9,535 nucleotides of DNA from Ruminococcus sp. UBA7014 (GTDB lineage: Bacteria > Bacillota > Clostridia > Oscillospirales > Ruminococcaceae). A program made the position numbers and the translations under genes. Under the pieces are notes generated by a model. It was given only the letters and a program-made list of their open reading frames with translations, made no database searches and was not told where the DNA came from. This document shows positions 6,558-9,535 of the stretch, piece by piece. The stretch is from the NCBI GenBank assembly GCA_002449575.1, contig DJXC01000129.1, positions 1-9,535 on the forward strand, given 5' to 3'. The number at the start of each line of letters is the position of its first letter. Position 1 is the stretch's first letter.

Positions 6558-6566
6558 TGATATGAT
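6558..6566 (+). promoter_or_regulatory. Possible extended -10 promoter for radC-uvrB
   Basis: TGATATGAT fits the extended -10 pattern (TGn plus a 5/6 match to TATAAT). No -35 with good spacing is present; TTGAAA at 6534-6539 is 21 bases away. Transcription would start near 6573, overlapping the divergent promoter on the other strand. No LexA-like GAAC-N4-GTTC box was seen in this gap. Confidence 0.4.
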
Positions 6567-6573
6567 AATTTTT

Positions 6574-6602
6574 ATTATAACATAAAACGTTGTATTTTGC
6601 AA
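6574..6602 (-). promoter_or_regulatory. Sigma-A promoter of the pseudouridine synthase gene
   Basis: On the minus strand TTGCAA (6602-6597), 17 bases, then TATAAT (6579-6574) preceded by TGT form a good extended -10 promoter. Transcription would start near 6567, giving a leader of about 35 bases. It lies in the 92-base divergent gap between this gene and radC. Confidence 0.8.
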
Positions 6603-6624
6603 ATTAAAAATTGGAGTAATTTTT

Positions 6625-7320
6625 ATGAACAAGACAAAAGAAGCAGCAAATCTGCATAATGGTCACAGAAAAAGAATGCTGAAACGATTTGTCGATAATC
6701 AGGGGCAAGGGTTCAGCTCCCATGAAATTCTGGAAATTTTGCTGTTTCCGATACTTCCACGGGTGAATACAAACGATATTGCCCATATGCTGATAAATCG
6801 ATTTGGTTCTCTTGAAAATGTTTTTCTGGAGGGAACAATTCCGGATTTTATGCAGATATCCGGCATCGGCGAGAAAAGTGCGGAATATCTTGCTGTTATC
6901 GGAGAAGCGTTCCGGATGATGGAACAGCCAAAACATGAAAAAAAACGGCTGAAAAATCATGCCGACTGCTGTCGGTATTTTCTGGAAAAATTAGGAAAAG
7001 AATGCAAAGATGAAATTCTTATGGCGGCAGCACTTTCTGATACAATGCATGTGAAATCTGTAGAAATTCTTAGTTCTGGTACATCTGGTGAGGTAAAAAT
7101 GGACTGGGGAAAAATTATCCGTTTTGTTTGTCAGGCAAACTGTAATATTCTGGTTCTGGCACATAACCATCCGCATGGTGAAGCAAAGCCCTCTTATCAG
7201 GATATACGGGCAACACAGGAGCTTATCAATTATATCGAGCCAATTCATCTGGAATTGTTTGACCATATTGTCATAGGAAACGGCACAGCGTATTCTATGG
7301 CGGAACATCATGATTTCTAG
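6625..7320 (+). CDS. radC: RadC family JAB1/MPN-type protein
   Basis: RadC proteins combine an N-terminal helix-hairpin-helix region with a C-terminal JAMM/MPN metal-binding domain. Their cellular role is unsettled, despite the old DNA-repair name. The 231-residue length is normal. The HhH motif is ISGIGEKSAEYL at 78-89. The JAMM motif H-x-H-x7-S-x2-D is intact: His180, His182, Ser190 and Asp193 in AHNHPHGEAKPSYQD. Differences from the usual form are HPHGE in place of HPSGD, and MDWGKIIRF where most members have a PRE-like segment, so this is a divergent branch. The start is supported by GGAG at 6613-6616, eight bases before ATG. The stop codon TAG overlaps the uvrB Shine-Dalgarno, so the two genes are likely co-transcribed and translationally linked. 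Confidence 0.93.
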   Translation: MNKTKEAANLHNGHRKRMLKRFVDNQGQGFSSHEILEILLFPILPRVNTNDIAHMLINRFGSLENVFLEGTIPDFMQISGIGEKSAEYLAVIGEAFRMMEQPKHEKKRLKNHADCCRYFLEKLGKECKDEILMAAALSDTMHVKSVEILSSGTSGEVKMDWGKIIRFVCQANCNILVLAHNHPHGEAKPSYQDIRATQELINYIEPIHLELFDHIVIGNGTAYSMAEHHDF

Positions 7321-7331
7321 GAGGTCTTTTT

Positions 7332-9293
7332 ATGGAATTTCGACTGCATTCCCCCTATCAGCCATCCGGTGACCAGCCACAAGCCATCGCCAGACTAACA
7401 GAAGGTTTCCGGAACGGAAAGAAGATTCAGACTCTGCTCGGTGTGACTGGTTCGGGCAAAACATTCACAATGGCAAATCTTATTGCAAATCTGAACAAGC
7501 CGACACTCGTACTGGCACATAACAAGATTCTGGCAGCACAGCTCTGCTCTGAACTGAAAGCTTTCTTTCCGGAAAATGCTGTAGAATATTTTGTCAGTTA
7601 TTATGACTACTATCAGCCGGAAGCCTATGTTCCCAGTACTGACAGCTATATTGAAAAAGATTCTTCTATCAATGAAGAAATTGATAAACTCCGGCATTCA
7701 GCGACAACAGCACTCGCTGAACGAAAAGATGTCATTATCGTTTCAAGTGTTTCCTGTATTTATTCTCTGGGAAGTCCGGAAGAATACCGAAATATGACCG
7801 TTTCTGTGCGTGTAGGCATGGAAAAAAGCCTTTCTGATTTAATTCAGGAACTCGTCAGAATCCAGTATGAACGCAATGATGTTGATTTTACAAGAAACAA
7901 ATTCCGTGTCCGTGGTGATGTACTGGAAATTTTTCCGGCAGCCTCGACAGATACGGCTGTCCGGGTGGAATTCTTTGGTGATGAAATTGACAGAATCAGC
8001 GAAATTGATGTCCTTACCGGAAACGTGAAAGCAAGATTACAGCATTCTGCTATTTTTCCGGCATCTCACTATGTTTACAGCCGTGATAAAACCGAAAAGG
8101 CTATCACTGAAATTGAACAGGAATTGCAGGAACGTGTTGCATGGTTTACAGAACATCATAAACTGATAGAAGCACAAAGAATTGCCCAGAGAACTAATTA
8201 TGATATGGAAATGCTCCGGGAAGTCGGCTTTTGTTCCGGTATTGAAAACTATTCCAGAGTTCTTGCCGGACGTGCGCCCGGCAGTGTGCCGTATACGCTT
8301 TTAGACCACTTTCCAGAAGATTTTCTCATGATTATTGATGAAAGTCATGTTACCATTCCGCAGGTGCGGGCTATGAGTGCAGGCGACCGTGCCAGAAAAC
8401 AAACGCTTGTCGATTACGGTTTCCGGCTTCCGAGTGCATTTGATAACAGACCGCTCATCTTTGCCGAATTTGAAAGTCATATGCATCAGGCAATGTTTGT
8501 CAGTGCCACACCCGGCGAATATGAACATGAACATTCCGCTCAGATTGTGGAACAGGTGATTCGTCCTACCGGGTTGGTTGACCCGGAAATCAGTGTCAGA
8601 CCGACAGAAGGACAGATGGATGATTTGCTTTCTGAAATCCGTACACGCTCCCAGAATGAAGAACGTGTTCTCGTCACGACCCTGACTAAGAACATGGCGG
8701 AAAATTTAACGAAATATCTAGAAAGTATGGGAGTGCGGGTGCGCTATCTGCATCATGATATTGATACTATCAAGCGCATGGAAATTATCAGGGATTTAAG
8801 AACAGGTGAATTCGATGTACTTGTCGGAATTAATCTGCTCCGTGAAGGGCTGGACATTCCGGAAGTTTCTCTTGTGGCTATTCTTGATGCCGATAAAGAA
8901 GGCTTTCTCCGGAGTGAAACTTCTCTGATTCAGACCATCGGCAGAGCTGCCCGGAATGCCGAAGGCAAAGTTATCATGTATGCCGATAATGTTACCGGCT
9001 CAATGGAACGTGCCATCCGGGAAACCAACCGCAGACGGGAAATCCAGATGGCTTATAACCAGAAATATGGCATCATTCCGAAAACTATCAAGAAAGAGAT
9101 TCATGAAATTATTGAAATTTCCAGCAAAGAGACTGTTGAAGATAAAATTTCCCGGAAAAAGCTTTCCAGACAGGAACGTCAGGAATTAATTCAGAATCTC
9201 ACCGTCCAGATGAAAGAAGCTGCCAAAATGCTGGAATTTGAACATGCTGCTTTTCTGCGTGATGAAATCGCCAAGCTGAAAGAAGGAAAATAA
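7332..9293 (+). CDS. uvrB: UvrABC excinuclease subunit UvrB
   Basis: UvrB is the damage-verifying helicase-like subunit of nucleotide excision repair; it takes damaged DNA from UvrA and recruits UvrC. The 653-residue product is full length. Visible features are the N-terminal PYQPSGDQP (8-16), Walker A GVTGSGKT (37-44), the beta-hairpin that locks damaged DNA with YYDYYQPEAYVP (90-101), the Walker B-type motif IIDESH (334-339), SATPGEYE (391-398), helicase motifs VGINLLREGLDIPEV (498-512) and QTIGRAARN (534-542), and a C-terminal UVR domain (about 617-651) that binds UvrC. Its Shine-Dalgarno AGGAGG (7319-7324) uses the last two bases of the radC stop, seven bases from ATG. No uvrA or uvrC is in the window. 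No LexA-like box was recognised upstream of radC, so SOS control is not evident. Three bases separate it from the next gene. Confidence 0.98.
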   Translation: MEFRLHSPYQPSGDQPQAIARLTEGFRNGKKIQTLLGVTGSGKTFTMANLIANLNKPTLVLAHNKILAAQLCSELKAFFPENAVEYFVSYYDYYQPEAYVPSTDSYIEKDSSINEEIDKLRHSATTALAERKDVIIVSSVSCIYSLGSPEEYRNMTVSVRVGMEKSLSDLIQELVRIQYERNDVDFTRNKFRVRGDVLEIFPAASTDTAVRVEFFGDEIDRISEIDVLTGNVKARLQHSAIFPASHYVYSRDKTEKAITEIEQELQERVAWFTEHHKLIEAQRIAQRTNYDMEMLREVGFCSGIENYSRVLAGRAPGSVPYTLLDHFPEDFLMIIDESHVTIPQVRAMSAGDRARKQTLVDYGFRLPSAFDNRPLIFAEFESHMHQAMFVSATPGEYEHEHSAQIVEQVIRPTGLVDPEISVRPTEGQMDDLLSEIRTRSQNEERVLVTTLTKNMAENLTKYLESMGVRVRYLHHDIDTIKRMEIIRDLRTGEFDVLVGINLLREGLDIPEVSLVAILDADKEGFLRSETSLIQTIGRAARNAEGKVIMYADNVTGSMERAIRETNRRREIQMAYNQKYGIIPKTIKKEIHEIIEISSKETVEDKISRKKLSRQERQELIQNLTVQMKEAAKMLEFEHAAFLRDEIAKLKEGK

Positions 9294-9296
9294 TCT

Positions 9297-9535
9297 ATGA
9301 GACGAAAAGACCGTGAAATCACTGATTTCAATATTATGATAAGCATTATTGATGAATGCGATATTATCCGAATCGGACTTGCTGACGGAGAATTTCCTTA
9401 TATTGTTCCGGTGAATTTTGCCTATACTGTTGATGAAAATCAGCAGATAAAATTCTATATTCATGGTGCAATGGCTGGCAGAAAATATGAACTGATGCAG
9501 AAAAATCAGAAATGTTCTTTTGAACTGGATATTCC
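9297..9535 (+). CDS. NimA-like / pyridoxamine 5'-phosphate oxidase-fold protein (5' partial)
   Basis: An open frame starts at ATG 9297, three bases after the uvrB stop, and runs off the window after 79 codons. AAGGA at 9283-9287, inside the uvrB coding end, is nine bases upstream. The sequence begins MRRKDREITDF and continues with DIIRIGLADGEFPYIVPVNF and FYIHGAMAGRKYELM. This is the pattern of the split-barrel flavin-binding family that includes 5-nitroimidazole reductase NimA and many uncharacterised clostridial flavoproteins. Family members are small (about 150-160 residues), so roughly half is present. The link to nitroimidazole resistance is by family name only. The tight spacing suggests it is the third gene of the radC-uvrB operon. 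Confidence 0.85.
   Translation, partial: MRRKDREITDFNIMISIIDECDIIRIGLADGEFPYIVPVNFAYTVDENQQIKFYIHGAMAGRKYELMQKNQKCSFELDI

Noticed and set aside
6533..6624. LexA/SOS box upstream of radC-uvrB
   Set aside because: I looked for GAAC-N4-GTTC and close variants and found none; AACGTT at 6587-6592 is a short palindrome without the required spacing.
1..9535. CRISPR array, insertion sequence, tRNA or phage genes
   Set aside because: No regularly spaced repeats, transposase motifs, terminal inverted repeats, cloverleaf-like segments or phage proteins were seen on either strand.

Overview
This window looks like a chromosomal segment of a low- to moderate-GC Bacillota, most likely a clostridial gut-type organism near Ruminococcaceae/Oscillospirales. 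The signs are strong AGGAGG-type ribosome binding sites, compact operons, monofunctional HisI, NAD+-dependent LigA, a clostridial-looking cysteine-rich protein and near-consensus sigma-A promoters. The taxonomic call is an inference from gene content; no rRNA is present. No mobile element, CRISPR array, tRNA or rRNA was seen.

Region 1 (1-1547, + strand) is the distal part of a histidine operon: a possible few-codon tail of an upstream gene, hisF, a small very acidic Imm51-like protein, then hisI. Each gene has a strong Shine-Dalgarno, and the hisI one overlaps the preceding stop codon. HisF supplies AICAR and imidazole glycerol phosphate; HisI catalyses an earlier ring-opening step. No hisE is fused to hisI or follows it.

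Region 2 (1548-2450) holds a lone gene for a protein with 20 cysteines in 268 residues, of a type I recall from clostridia with no known function. Directly in front of its start codon is a perfect 13-bp inverted repeat whose right arm contains the Shine-Dalgarno. Transcripts reading in from hisI should hide the ribosome binding site, while a transcript starting in the loop would expose it. This is the most interesting regulatory structure in the window. A strong, probably bidirectional terminator closes the gene.

Region 3 (2454-3592) contains a minus-strand gene for a multi-pass membrane protein of unknown function, driven by a perfect TTGACA-N17-TATAAT promoter, and a divergent promoter region feeding ligA.

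Region 4 (3593-9535) is a genome-maintenance block. ligA (+) meets a convergent RluA-family pseudouridine synthase gene (-) with a 6-bp overlap at the stop codons. A short divergent region then leads to radC and uvrB, which are translationally close-coupled, followed by the 5' part of a NimA-like/pyridoxamine-phosphate-oxidase-fold flavoprotein gene that runs off the window. The DNA-repair link between LigA (nick sealing) and UvrB (damage recognition) is clear from family knowledge; RadC's role is uncertain.

Most of the window is ordinary core-genome content. The items worth following up are the RBS-sequestering hairpin and its cysteine-rich gene, the Imm51-like protein inside the his operon, and the unknown membrane protein.
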